Source: Abyssicoccus albus
GTDB lineage: Bacteria > Bacillota > Bacilli > Staphylococcales > Abyssicoccaceae
DNA: 64,000 bases
Direction of reading: 5' to 3'
NCBI RefSeq assembly: GCF_003815035.1
Contig: NZ_RKRK01000002.1
Location: 1-64,000, forward strand
The translations under genes were made by a program, and so were the position numbers. The notes under the pieces are model-generated. The model ran no database searches, was not told the origin of the DNA, and saw only the letters and a list, made by a program, of their open reading frames with translations. Of this stretch, positions 18,407 through 27,319 are shown piece by piece (position 1 is the first letter of the stretch; every line of letters begins with the position of its first letter).

Positions 18407-20363
18407 TTTATTTAATCATTTTTTCTCAAATATTCAGTGGATTATATTGATCACGATAATTATTAATATAATAGTACAACCATTTGTACTATTGATGATA
18501 TATATGGATGGTCCTACAGCGATTAATGAGTTTATACAAACGCAACGTCCAATTTTATATATGATGCCATTACAAGTTATTGGATTATGTGTTTATGCAG
18601 TTATTGTAGTTGCTGTTCTACATTATTTTAGTAACAATACGAATAGCAATGACTTTATGCATCAATTACCTTTTAACCGAGCATCACTTTTAACGCATAT
18701 ACATTATGTTGGATTGTTTGCGGTGATGATTCCATTAATTTTTCAAATGGTTTTGCTTATTGGCGTGAAATTCCTATTTATCGAGCAAATAACGATTAAC
18801 GAGATATTCTATTGGGGAATCATATGCTTCTTTATTTATATGGTATTTTATACATTTGCAACATTATTAGTGCTATGTATGAATAATATTTTGTTACACA
18901 TTGTGTTGGTGCCGATTGTTATTTTATTACCGGCCATTCTATACGGACTCACTCGATTGAATGCTCAATACTTACTGAATGGTTATTCACAACAGTTTGA
19001 ACTTCCGAATTGGTTATACTTTATGACCTTTCCATTCTATGTATTAGAAAATGTTTATGATGGGCTTAGTATTGCATTTATATTGTGCTGGTCAGCACTT
19101 ATTATTATTGGAATGATAGGGTCCTATATATTGTTCTATAAAGTAAAAAATGAATATGTAAGTAATACATTTGCCTTCAAACAATTAAATTCGATATTTG
19201 TAATCATTTGTACATTAATGGGTGGTCTAATCGGAATGCTTTTATCAACAATTATTTTAGAATTCTTCGGTATAAATATAGCGGTCATTGGATATATACT
19301 TGGTGTTCTACTCATATATATTATCGTTAATATGTTTATTCAAAAGACTGTTAAAATCCAATTGAACTTTAGAAGATTAATGATGGTTGCTTTGATTCAC
19401 ATCATTTTACTTAGTGTAATACTTTTTTATAAACATAAATTTGAAAGTTATATTCCGAAACAATCAGAAATTACTTCAGTTAAATTATTATCTGATGAAG
19501 CATATTTGAGGAACCTAAGTGAGTTGACTAATTCCGATCAATTATCATCAACCGTTAAAACTGATGAAGAAATACAAAATATTATTAAATTTCATCAAAG
19601 TTCTGTTAAGTCTGATTTAATCAATGGATATTTGTCATATAAACAATATACATTACAATATACTTTAGACAATGGTAAGAAAATAGTTAGGACATACCCT
19701 GTTACAACAAACAATCTATCAGCATCAGTACCACTAGATATGAAAGCAAGAGAAATTGATGAAAATATGATAGCGAAAATCGAACAAAAACTTGCAAATA
19801 GCCGTAACATATCATTCGAGATGTATAATGAACATAAAGAAAAATCATTACAGATAAAAGAAGAACATGTTGAACAAGTTGAACAGCAGCTCTTGAAAAT
19901 GTTATATGATAGTTCAACTGGTAAAACCACTGATCCTAGTGTTGGTACAATTGTTATAACATTTGATGACGCAGAAAAGTATGAAGATGTCTATTTAGAT
20001 ATCTCAATTTATGATCAACCATTATTAAGCTTCTTAGTTGAACATAATTATATCAATCAAAAAGATATAAAAAATCATTTGTTTAATCAATCGAACAGTG
20101 ATTTACATTATAAAAAAATAATATTTAACTCTGAATATGATAAAGCGTTATATTTAGCTACAATGGAATATGAAATGATGAATGACGAAGAAGCTGATTT
20201 AGGAAAAGTTCAAATGACAACTCAATCGATCAATCCAAAAGAATTAATTGAGATAAAAGAGTTAATCTCTGAGTCATATGGATCACCTGATTCACTCACT
20301 TATCTTATTGGAAAATCAAATCGTGATGATGTGGAAAGTATCGCCATTGGGTATAAAGAATAG
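18375..20363 (+). CDS. ABC transporter permease with large C-terminal domain
   Basis: A 662-residue membrane protein. About eight to ten hydrophobic segments occupy residues 10-350, then a soluble region of about 300 residues (from near KHKFESYIPKQSE onward) rich in charged residues. It resembles ABC-2 type permeases encoded with YtrA-type regulators, but the long soluble tail is notable; the last helix places it probably outside the membrane. The ATG at 18375 is chosen over 18354 because a GGGGGAAAG/GAGG stretch lies just upstream. Substrate unknown. Confidence 0.78.
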   Translation: MKFTTSYWNRSLFNHFFSNIQWIILITIIINIIVQPFVLLMIYMDGPTAINEFIQTQRPILYMMPLQVIGLCVYAVIVVAVLHYFSNNTNSNDFMHQLPFNRASLLTHIHYVGLFAVMIPLIFQMVLLIGVKFLFIEQITINEIFYWGIICFFIYMVFYTFATLLVLCMNNILLHIVLVPIVILLPAILYGLTRLNAQYLLNGYSQQFELPNWLYFMTFPFYVLENVYDGLSIAFILCWSALIIIGMIGSYILFYKVKNEYVSNTFAFKQLNSIFVIICTLMGGLIGMLLSTIILEFFGINIAVIGYILGVLLIYIIVNMFIQKTVKIQLNFRRLMMVALIHIILLSVILFYKHKFESYIPKQSEITSVKLLSDEAYLRNLSELTNSDQLSSTVKTDEEIQNIIKFHQSSVKSDLINGYLSYKQYTLQYTLDNGKKIVRTYPVTTNNLSASVPLDMKAREIDENMIAKIEQKLANSRNISFEMYNEHKEKSLQIKEEHVEQVEQQLLKMLYDSSTGKTTDPSVGTIVITFDDAEKYEDVYLDISIYDQPLLSFLVEHNYINQKDIKNHLFNQSNSDLHYKKIIFNSEYDKALYLATMEYEMMNDEEADLGKVQMTTQSINPKELIEIKELISESYGSPDSLTYLIGKSNRDDVESIAIGYKE

Positions 20364-20426
20364 CTATTCATAATGTGTGAATCATTTATCTTATTTTAGT
20401 ATACTGATGATAAGGAGTGGCTTGTC

Positions 20427-20984
20427 ATGAAGATTAAATATACGGATAAGAGAAATTGGAGGCGTATTACTGAGAAAGACTACATCGAACGTGCTATTAA
20501 TGATGATATATTCAGTGGTATTATTGCAATGATCTATGTAAAGAAAGTAAGAGAGCCATTAACGTTGACAATTGTTAATCAACAAGTGAAAGTAATTGAT
20601 GATCACTACAAATGGTTACAACTTGTTCCTAATGATCATTTTTATAGTATGACGGTAATGTTCGATAATCATGATCGAATTTTGCAATATTATATTGATA
20701 TTAATTATGAGAATATACCTGAGCTTGGTAATTGTAGAACGCATGATTTATATTTAGACGTGCTAGTTCTACCTGATGGACAATTTGAATTAGTCGATGA
20801 AGAAGATCTTCAACGAGCTTTAGATGATAGTCTGATTAGTCAACAAGATTTTAATACAGCATACGAAAAAGCGAATCATATAATGGATTATGTGAGAAAT
20901 AGCTTTAATGAAATAAAATCACAAGTTAATCATGCGAAAATGATATTGGACCATGAGTTTCAAATGAACAATAAATATAAATAA
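20427..20984 (+). CDS. DUF402-family protein
   Basis: A 185-residue protein with the DUF402 core: MTVMFDNHDRILQYYIDINYE, then DLYLDVLVLPDG and DEEDLQRAL. Related staphylococcal proteins hydrolyse nucleoside di- and triphosphates with divalent metal. The acidic triad D-x-D and the following E fit that fold. AAGGAGTGG precedes the ATG. It is followed after 12 nt by the PP2C-like gene, so the two may be co-transcribed. Confidence 0.8.
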   Translation: MKIKYTDKRNWRRITEKDYIERAINDDIFSGIIAMIYVKKVREPLTLTIVNQQVKVIDDHYKWLQLVPNDHFYSMTVMFDNHDRILQYYIDINYENIPELGNCRTHDLYLDVLVLPDGQFELVDEEDLQRALDDSLISQQDFNTAYEKANHIMDYVRNSFNEIKSQVNHAKMILDHEFQMNNKYK

Positions 20985-20996
20985 CTAGGTGAAACA

Positions 20997-21863
20997 ATGT
21001 CTTACACAATTGATGCATATACACGTATAGGTCAAAATCCAATCAATGAAGATGGTCTAATTATTAATCATCAGCAATCAATTTTTGGGGTCATTGATGG
21101 TGTAACGAGTTTGAATGAAGAGATTTACGAAGGTTTAACAGCTGGTAGACATGCAACGAATGCTGTTCAAGAATACTTGAATGATCATCGTATGAGTAGA
21201 TTCAACAAGATGTCGATAAAGGATATTACAATGGAAGCTAATTACGCGATTGATCAGCGTATGAAAGAGCTAAATGCACATCCTATTGAAACAAAAGATC
21301 GTTTTCAATGCTGTCATGCGGTTATTCGTATAAATGATGATCAAAAGATAATAGAATGGTCTCAAACTGCAGATTGTATGCTTTATGCTATATTTCGTAA
21401 TGAAGAAAATGAAGAAGAACGAATGATCGTAAAGAAAATAAATGAAGATCGATTTAAAAGTCGTGAAATAGATCGATTGGAGCAATGGCGTAATCACAAC
21501 CTAGATGAATTCAAACGAGGAGAATGGCCTGAAGAGATGAAACAAGAGGCACTTAATTATCGTAATTTTGCTAATTTAAGTAGTGAATACACTGTGTTGA
21601 ACGGTGATAGTGCGCTGAAAAAAGTTCTCAATAATGGTTCGATACCGATGTCTAACTTAGAAGCGGTCATTCTACATACGGATGGACTATATCCTGTTGT
21701 GAATAGTGAAGAAGATTTAATCATGGATTTATATAACGAAGGCTGCCAACTCATTGCTGATAAAATACATCAATTTGAACTTAATGATAAGGATAAAATG
21801 AAGGTTGTACGGTCAAAAGTTCATGATGATAAAGCAGCAATTGTAATACAATTCAATAAATAA
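20997..21863 (+). CDS. PP2C-like serine/threonine phosphatase family protein
   Basis: A 288-residue protein with PP2C fold features: the N-terminal INEDGL, then FGVIDGVTS (the metal-binding DG), and HTDGLYP and HDDKAAIVIQF near the C-terminus, which align with the later aspartates (DG, D) of PP2C enzymes. Spacing is unlike Stp/PrpC. Activity and substrate are unknown. The ATG at 20997 follows CTAGGTGAAAC. Confidence 0.7.
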   Translation: MSYTIDAYTRIGQNPINEDGLIINHQQSIFGVIDGVTSLNEEIYEGLTAGRHATNAVQEYLNDHRMSRFNKMSIKDITMEANYAIDQRMKELNAHPIETKDRFQCCHAVIRINDDQKIIEWSQTADCMLYAIFRNEENEEERMIVKKINEDRFKSREIDRLEQWRNHNLDEFKRGEWPEEMKQEALNYRNFANLSSEYTVLNGDSALKKVLNNGSIPMSNLEAVILHTDGLYPVVNSEEDLIMDLYNEGCQLIADKIHQFELNDKDKMKVVRSKVHDDKAAIVIQFNK

Positions 21864-21865
21864 CC

Positions 21866-21874
21866 TGTTATAAT
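21866..21874 (+). promoter_or_regulatory. Extended -10 promoter before the MFS gene
   Basis: TGTTATAAT is a perfect extended -10, about 30 nt before the translation start of the MFS gene. Confidence 0.55.
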
Positions 21875-21903
21875 GAATAAATCATATAAAGTAGGTGAAG
21901 AAT

Positions 21904-23091
21904 TTGCTTCTATCATTGTTGAACATAAAAAACTATAAATTATTTTTGTCCAATATGACTTTCATTGGAATGGCTGTAGCAATCACCGCACCATTCCTTG
22001 TTTTATTTACAACGGAAGTTCATGGTATAACGAGTACACAACACGGTATTTTCCTTGCGATGATTGCTTTAATGAGCTTTCTAGTCAATTCAGTTGTAGG
22101 ACGGTTAAGTGATAAGATACCGCAATATCGAAATATTATTATACTTTGTTCGTTGTTATGCTTCGTATTTGCTTTTATGAATTATCTATTGATTAGTAAT
22201 ACATTGCTGATGATTATTCTTGTGATTCTCTTTCAAGGATTAGGTGCGCCTGCAATGCCACAACTATATGCTATTGCTAGAGAAGGGATTAATGAATCTC
22301 ATAGTGATCGTGCAGTGTTAGCGAATACAGTATTAAGGTCTATGTTTAGCTTTGGGTTTTTGATGGGCCCTCTTGTCGGAACAATACTATTAATGAAATT
22401 TGATTACGATGGTTTATTTATTGGTACAATTCTTCTATTTCTTGTTGTATTTGTGTCGTGCTTATTTATTAAGAAACCTAATACTCAATTTCATTATTCA
22501 ACATCGACACATATTAAATCAGGAGCACCTAATATGTTTAAGACTAAGGAAATATTGCTACCCTTTATTGCATTTGTTTTACTACATATAGGTCAATGGA
22601 TGTATTTATTGAATATGCCTTTATATGTAAAGAACTATTTAAATGAATCTGCTCGAGAGGTAGGCTGGTTATCCAGTGCATGTGCAGGGCTAGAAGTACC
22701 CATCATGATTCTTTTAGGTATGCTCGCAAGCCGTTTAAAAACGATGACGTTATTAAAAATTGGAGCTGTTGTAGGCGCTATATTTTTTATTTCTATTGGT
22801 ATTTTTGAATCTGTTTATGCAATGCTCATTGGACAAATTGCGTTGGCCTTCTTTATATCAGTATTGTTAGGATTAGGGATTAGTTTCTTCCAAGACTTAT
22901 TACCTGATTTCCCGGGTTATGCATCGACTTTATTTTCTAATGCGATGATTGTCGGTCAATTTGTAGGTAATTTACTTGGTGGAGCAATGAGTGAATGGGT
23001 AGGATTAGGGTATGTATTCTATGTAAGCGGAAGTTTTTTAATAGTGGCTTTTATAATATTACTCTTTAGTAAAGAGGAGGTTAGAGTATGA
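21904..23091 (+). CDS. MFS transporter, sugar-efflux (SET)-like
   Basis: A 395-residue, 12-helix MFS protein. The loop after helix 2 is VVGRLSDKIPQYR. The pattern FLMGPLVGTILL and WMYLLNMPLYV recall the sugar efflux transporter group. TTG at 21904 is taken as the start because AGGTGA (21893-21898) lies 5 nt upstream; a GTG at 21895 sits inside that site. The stop overlaps the next gene's ATG (ATGA), so they form an operon. Confidence 0.8.
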   Translation: MLLSLLNIKNYKLFLSNMTFIGMAVAITAPFLVLFTTEVHGITSTQHGIFLAMIALMSFLVNSVVGRLSDKIPQYRNIIILCSLLCFVFAFMNYLLISNTLLMIILVILFQGLGAPAMPQLYAIAREGINESHSDRAVLANTVLRSMFSFGFLMGPLVGTILLMKFDYDGLFIGTILLFLVVFVSCLFIKKPNTQFHYSTSTHIKSGAPNMFKTKEILLPFIAFVLLHIGQWMYLLNMPLYVKNYLNESAREVGWLSSACAGLEVPIMILLGMLASRLKTMTLLKIGAVVGAIFFISIGIFESVYAMLIGQIALAFFISVLLGLGISFFQDLLPDFPGYASTLFSNAMIVGQFVGNLLGGAMSEWVGLGYVFYVSGSFLIVAFIILLFSKEEVRV

Positions 23092-23573
23092 CGATAGCAT
23101 TATGGTTAATTATTATAGTATTGTTTTTACTTGGACTCGTAGGCATTGTATTACCAATGTTACCGAGTGCAATCTTTCCATGGATAGGATTCTTTGTTTA
23201 CCATTTTGGAATTAATGACGATAAATTGTCTTGGGTATTTTGGTCTGCAATGATTGTCATAACATTGTTTTCGTTAATATCTGATTTTATCGCAAGTAGT
23301 TATTTTGTTAAAAGATATGGAGGCTCAACACTTGGTGAAATCACTGCATTTATTTCCGTTATTGTCGGTTTATTTGTATTCCCACCATTTGGTATTATAT
23401 TAGTCCCTTTAATTGCAGTATTTATTGTTGAGTTTATTCAAAATAATGACTTTGATCTAGCGTTGAAAGCTTCCATCGGTTCATTTGTTGGTTTTTTAGC
23501 TTCAACAATTGCTAAAATATTTTTATTATTAGTGATGATCGTTTGGTTCTTTATGGATATCACATTGTTTTAA
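23088..23573 (+). CDS. DUF456 membrane protein
   Basis: A 161-residue protein with four or five hydrophobic segments, matching the DUF456 family by GLVGIVLPMLPSAIFPWIG at the N-terminus and the glycine-rich FVGFLASTIAKI near the end. Function unknown. Coupled to the upstream MFS gene through a 4-nt overlap. Confidence 0.8.
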   Translation: MTIALWLIIIVLFLLGLVGIVLPMLPSAIFPWIGFFVYHFGINDDKLSWVFWSAMIVITLFSLISDFIASSYFVKRYGGSTLGEITAFISVIVGLFVFPPFGIILVPLIAVFIVEFIQNNDFDLALKASIGSFVGFLASTIAKIFLLLVMIVWFFMDITLF

Positions 23574-23593
23574 CTTAAATTGTTTATTAACGA

Positions 23594-23630
23594 CTAAGGA
23601 CTTGAATGATTGACATTCAAGTCCTTAAAT
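23594..23630. terminator. Bidirectional terminator between DUF456 and ribH
   Basis: The stem TAAGGACTTGAATG pairs with CATTCAAGTCCTTA around ATTGA. It lies between convergent genes and probably ends the riboflavin operon. Confidence 0.8.
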
Positions 23631-23666
23631 TATTCAATGATATATTTAATGATATTTTATAGATAT

Positions 23667-24143
23667 TTATTGTTCAATCGTTTTGACTAAATTAGCCATT
23701 TCAATTGCTGCAACTGCAGCATCGCTTCCTTTATTTCCAGCTTTTGTGCCGGCACGTTCGATCGCTTGTTCAATTGTTTCTGTAGTAATTACACCGAATA
23801 TATTAGGAACCCCTGTCTCGAGACTCGCATGATGAATCCCCTTACTTGCTTCATTACATACGTAATCATAATGTGTCGTTGCACCTCTAATGACACACCC
23901 TAATGCGATAATCGCATCATACTGTTTTGTTTCGCTTAATTTTTTACAAATGAGTCCTAATTCATAAGCACCAGGTACAGACACAGTAGTAATATTCTCT
24001 TTTGATACACCATGCTGAATTAATGTGTGTATCGCACCATCTTCTAATTTAGATGTAATAAATGAGTTAAATGATGCTGTTACAATTGCGATATTAAGTT
24101 CTTGCCCGTTTAAGTGACCTTGAACTTTTTGTATATTTTCCAT
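23667..24143 (-). CDS. ribH: 6,7-dimethyl-8-ribityllumazine synthase
   Basis: Joins the pyrimidine and dihydroxybutanone phosphate to make lumazine, the penultimate riboflavin step. 158 residues, the family length. Motifs [31 protein letters not shown] (with the catalytic histidine) and [13 protein letters not shown] are present. GGAGG precedes the ATG, which directly abuts the ribBA stop codon. Last gene of the rib operon. Confidence 0.96.
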   Translation of the reverse strand: MENIQKVQGHLNGQELNIAIVTASFNSFITSKLEDGAIHTLIQHGVSKENITTVSVPGAYELGLICKKLSETKQYDAIIALGCVIRGATTHYDYVCNEASKGIHHASLETGVPNIFGVITTETIEQAIERAGTKAGNKGSDAAVAAIEMANLVKTIEQ

Positions 24144-25319
24144 TTATTTAACCTCCAACATATGTCCTAATTTTTCTTTTTTTGTTTTTAAGTATTGTTC
24201 ATTGATTTCATTGAAATGAATTTCATGTGCTTGTCTTATTACGTCAATATCATATGAAGATAATCCATTGATTTTACAAGGATTATTGCTCATTAATTTG
24301 ACACGATTTATATCGAAGAATTTTAATATATCAGCAGCAACGTGATATGTGCGCAAGTCATCTGTAAAGCCGAGTTGATGGTTTGCTTCGACCGTGTCAT
24401 ACCCTTGTTCAATGAGTTCGTAAGCACGTAACTTATTTGTAAGGCCGATTCCACGACCTTCTTGACGTAGATAAATAATCATACCATTTTGTTGTTCTGC
24501 AATTTTTAATGCTTGATCTAATTGTTCACCACAATCACATCGCTTAGATGTAAAAACATCACCAGTAATACATTCACTATGAATTCTAACAGGCATATCA
24601 TTTCTAGGTTTGTCTTTTAAAAGTGCGAGATGCTCTTTTTCATTTGCTTTTTCGATAAACCCATACATTGTGAAGTTGCCATACTGTGTTGGCATATTAA
24701 CGGTTGCTGTATGTTCGATTGAAGAAATATATTTCTTGAGTTGTTCAATATTTATAAGTTTTAATTGGTGTATCTTTTTGAATTGCAATAAATCATCTAA
24801 TCGAGCCATTGTTCCATCATCATTCATGATTTCACATATAACTCCGACAGGCTTACTGTCACATAGGTTAGCAAGCTCAATGGCTGCTTCTGTATGTCCC
24901 CCTCTTGCATGAATACCCTTTGGATGTGCAATGAGAGGGAATATGTGTCCTGGTCTATTGAATTCATGGGCAGTATTTTCATCATTTAATAACGCTTTTA
25001 TCGTAATAGCTCGTTCTTTAGCACTTATACCCGTTGTTGTACTCATGTGATCTATACTCACAGTAAATGCTGTCCCATGTGGATCGGTATTCTCACTGGT
25101 CATTTTACGTAAGTTTAATCTTTCTGCAATTGTGTGATGGACAGGAGTGCAAATAAGTCCTCGCCCGTACTTAGCCATGAAGTTTATCGATGATTGTGTT
25201 GCATGTTCGGCTAACATCACAAGATCCCCTTCATTTTCACGATCTTCATCATCGACAACGATGATCGGTTTACCAGCACATAAGTCTTTCACGGCATCTT
25301 GTATTGTATCAAAGGTCAT
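24144..25319 (-). CDS. ribBA: Bifunctional DHBP synthase / GTP cyclohydrolase II
   Basis: A 391-residue fusion that supplies both riboflavin precursors. The N-terminal half makes dihydroxybutanone phosphate from ribulose-5-phosphate (DDEDRENEGDL and STTTGISAKERA). The C-terminal half opens GTP, with zinc cysteines in CITGDVFTSKRCDCGEQL and the REEGRGIGL-type loop as LRQEGRGIGLTNK. Third gene of the operon; it overlaps the end of ribE by 11 nt. Confidence 0.96.
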   Translation of the reverse strand: MTFDTIQDAVKDLCAGKPIIVVDDEDRENEGDLVMLAEHATQSSINFMAKYGRGLICTPVHHTIAERLNLRKMTSENTDPHGTAFTVSIDHMSTTTGISAKERAITIKALLNDENTAHEFNRPGHIFPLIAHPKGIHARGGHTEAAIELANLCDSKPVGVICEIMNDDGTMARLDDLLQFKKIHQLKLINIEQLKKYISSIEHTATVNMPTQYGNFTMYGFIEKANEKEHLALLKDKPRNDMPVRIHSECITGDVFTSKRCDCGEQLDQALKIAEQQNGMIIYLRQEGRGIGLTNKLRAYELIEQGYDTVEANHQLGFTDDLRTYHVAADILKFFDINRVKLMSNNPCKINGLSSYDIDVIRQAHEIHFNEINEQYLKTKKEKLGHMLEVK

Positions 25320-25929
25320 ATTTACTTCCCCCTTGATGTTGTAATAACGTATCGATATGTTTTATTAATATGTCACACTCGATATTAACAAAGTCGCCAA
25401 TATTTCGATGCGAAATATTAGTTTTCTGCTTTGTTTCGGGAATAATAGATAAAGTGGCAGTATTATCACTCGGATATACATCGAACAATGTTAAGCTAAT
25501 GCCATCTACTGTAATAGAACCTTTAGGTGACATATATTTCATAAGATGTTCTGGGATGCTTAATTTAATTTCAATATGGTCACTATGATTATCGTAATGT
25601 ATAATCTCACTTACACCATCGACATGACCTTGAACAATATGACCACCAAATCGTGTTGTAGGAAGCATTGCACGTTCTAAATTTACAATATCATCATTGT
25701 TTAACATTGATAAATTGGTAATGTTAAGTGTTTCCTTAATTGCTTGAACTTGAAATGAATTTGTATCAAAGTAAATCACAGTTAAGCAAACACCGTTAAT
25801 CGATATACTATCTCCGATATTTATATCTTGGATTACAGTATCATCTTGTATTGTGAAAGTTTTAAGACCATTATTTGATTGGTCAATTGAAAGTATTAAT
25901 CCTGTGGATTCGATAAGTCCAGTGAACAT
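25309..25929 (-). CDS. ribE: Riboflavin synthase alpha chain
   Basis: Dismutates two lumazine molecules to riboflavin. A 206-residue protein with two lumazine-binding repeats: the first opens MFTGLIESTG, the second begins near GGHIVQGHVDG. The start overlaps the ribD end by 34 nt, which implies coupled translation. Confidence 0.95.
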   Translation of the reverse strand: MFTGLIESTGLILSIDQSNNGLKTFTIQDDTVIQDINIGDSISINGVCLTVIYFDTNSFQVQAIKETLNITNLSMLNNDDIVNLERAMLPTTRFGGHIVQGHVDGVSEIIHYDNHSDHIEIKLSIPEHLMKYMSPKGSITVDGISLTLFDVYPSDNTATLSIIPETKQKTNISHRNIGDFVNIECDILIKHIDTLLQHQGGSKYDL

Positions 25930-26909
25930 GGTTCGACCTCATTTCTATAAGTAAGTTTGATGTCAGATTCGAACTGTTCAGTGGAAAAGAGTGTTAAATG
26001 TTGAATATCTTCCATTGAAGTAATATGAGGATTCTCATAAATAGTGTGTCGACTACCTAATAATTTCGGGGCAATGTAGACGATTAATTCGTCAAATAGT
26101 CTTTGAGTTAATAATTGGTTAATCAAGGTTGGTCCACCTTCAATAAGTATTGAAGAAATATCTTGGTTATATAAGTCACTTAATGCTGTAGTTGGATTTA
26201 ACCCGTATTGACCCACCAATATTGCATGTTGGTGTTGATCGTTTAATATGTCTCTAGGCTGATTCGTAAATATAATCGGTAAAGGTTGTTGCCCATAATC
26301 ATCTAAACGAGCATTTAATCGTGGTTTATCATAATGGTAAGTGTTTGCACCGACTGCAATTGCATCATATTGATGTCGCAATTGATGTACATCTTTTCTG
26401 CTCGATTCAGATGTAATCCAACTAGAGTCAAAGTTATCTAGATGCATTTTGCCATCGATGCTCATTGCAGTTTTTATTGTAATATATGGACGTTGTTTTG
26501 ATATTGTAATATCAAACTGATGATAAAATAATTCGATTTCAGCCAAAGGCATATGCGTTGTTTTAATATTTGCCTCTTCTAGAACATGATGTCCATGGAC
26601 TAATGAATTTGGATCACGATGCGCATATATTACTTCTTTAACACCCCCATCAATAATTGCCTGAGTACATGGTGGTGTCTTACCATGATGGCTACAAGGC
26701 TCAAGAGTCACGAATAAAGTTGCACCAGAAGCAGAAAGGCCAGCTTGTTTTAATGCATGTACTTCAGCGTGATGTTCTCCTTTTATTAGGTGAGCTCCCA
26801 TTCCAACGATTTTCCCATTATTTACGATTACACACCCAACTGCAGGGTTAGTACTTGTTTGATGCTCTACAAATTTTGCGAGTTGTAATGCATTGTATAA
26901 ATATTTCAA
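25896..26909 (-). CDS. ribD: Bifunctional riboflavin deaminase/reductase RibD
   Basis: Deaminates and then reduces the pyrimidine intermediate. 337 residues: an N-terminal zinc deaminase (HAEVHAL, then PCSHHGKTPPC) and a C-terminal reductase (from about residue 145, with SIDGK and ILIEGGPTL). The start is TTG at 26909 with AAGGAAGTGA upstream on the minus strand. First gene of the operon, just downstream of the FMN riboswitch and its terminator. Confidence 0.95.
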   Translation of the reverse strand: MKYLYNALQLAKFVEHQTSTNPAVGCVIVNNGKIVGMGAHLIKGEHHAEVHALKQAGLSASGATLFVTLEPCSHHGKTPPCTQAIIDGGVKEVIYAHRDPNSLVHGHHVLEEANIKTTHMPLAEIELFYHQFDITISKQRPYITIKTAMSIDGKMHLDNFDSSWITSESSRKDVHQLRHQYDAIAVGANTYHYDKPRLNARLDDYGQQPLPIIFTNQPRDILNDQHQHAILVGQYGLNPTTALSDLYNQDISSILIEGGPTLINQLLTQRLFDELIVYIAPKLLGSRHTIYENPHITSMEDIQHLTLFSTEQFESDIKLTYRNEVEPCSLDLSNPQD

Positions 26910-26939
26910 TATATATCACTTCCTTATACAGTAGCGTTA

Positions 26940-26972
26940 ATAAAAAAACCTACACTATTGAATAGTGTAGGA
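26940..26972 (-). terminator. Riboswitch-controlled terminator before ribD
   Basis: On the minus strand CTACACTATT pairs with AATAGTGTAG, then GG and T7. It is the likely expression platform of the FMN riboswitch: it forms when FMN is bound. Confidence 0.85.
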
Positions 26973-27013
26973 GAAATAACGCATCATCAAATAAACCTAT
27001 TAAATAACAGGCT

Positions 27014-27158
27014 TTGATTTTCTTTCTCCCATCCAGACTTTAACTGTCGGCTGTAGCTCATCTACATCAGCCACACATAACTCAATATGTGCAGGTCGCG
27101 GGCTCGTACATTGTAGTACACACCGCCGGTTAGGAATTTCACCTTGCCCCGAAAGAAA
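27014..27158 (-). promoter_or_regulatory. FMN riboswitch (RFN element)
   Basis: The minus strand carries the RFN consensus: CTTTCGGGGCAAGGTGAAA at one end, AACCGGCGGT in the middle, GAGCCCGCGACC, and AGTCTGGATGGGAGAAAG at the other end, which pair into the multi-helix aptamer. FMN binding shuts off the rib operon. Together with the downstream terminator it explains most of the 410-nt gap between ribD and the nucleotidase gene. Confidence 0.95.
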
Positions 27159-27263
27159 TGTATAAAGTTGTCGTCAAACGAATCTGACAACTCTATTGTA
27201 ACGTTAATTTATATGAATGAAAAGAATATTCACTTGTAAAGTAAAAAGTTAAAGTATAACATC

Positions 27264-27297
27264 CAAAAAAAGCAACCATATCTATGGTTGCTTTTTG
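27264..27297. terminator. Terminator after the LPXTG nucleotidase
   Basis: The stem CAAAAAGCAACCATA pairs with TATGGTTGCTTTTTG, with A- and T-runs on both sides. It faces the minus-strand nucleotidase gene, and on the plus strand may also work. Confidence 0.85.
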
Positions 27298-27319
27298 GAT
27301 ATTGAAATGAATTATTATG

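Noticed and set aside
23667-26909. Horizontally acquired riboflavin operon
   Set aside because: Order, overlap pattern and FMN riboswitch are normal for Firmicutes, and nothing in its ends looks like an insertion.
27167-27191. Inverted repeat GTTGTC/GACAAC upstream of the FMN riboswitch as an operator
   Set aside because: Short arms, and the region already holds the rib promoter; no second repeat or known regulator fits.
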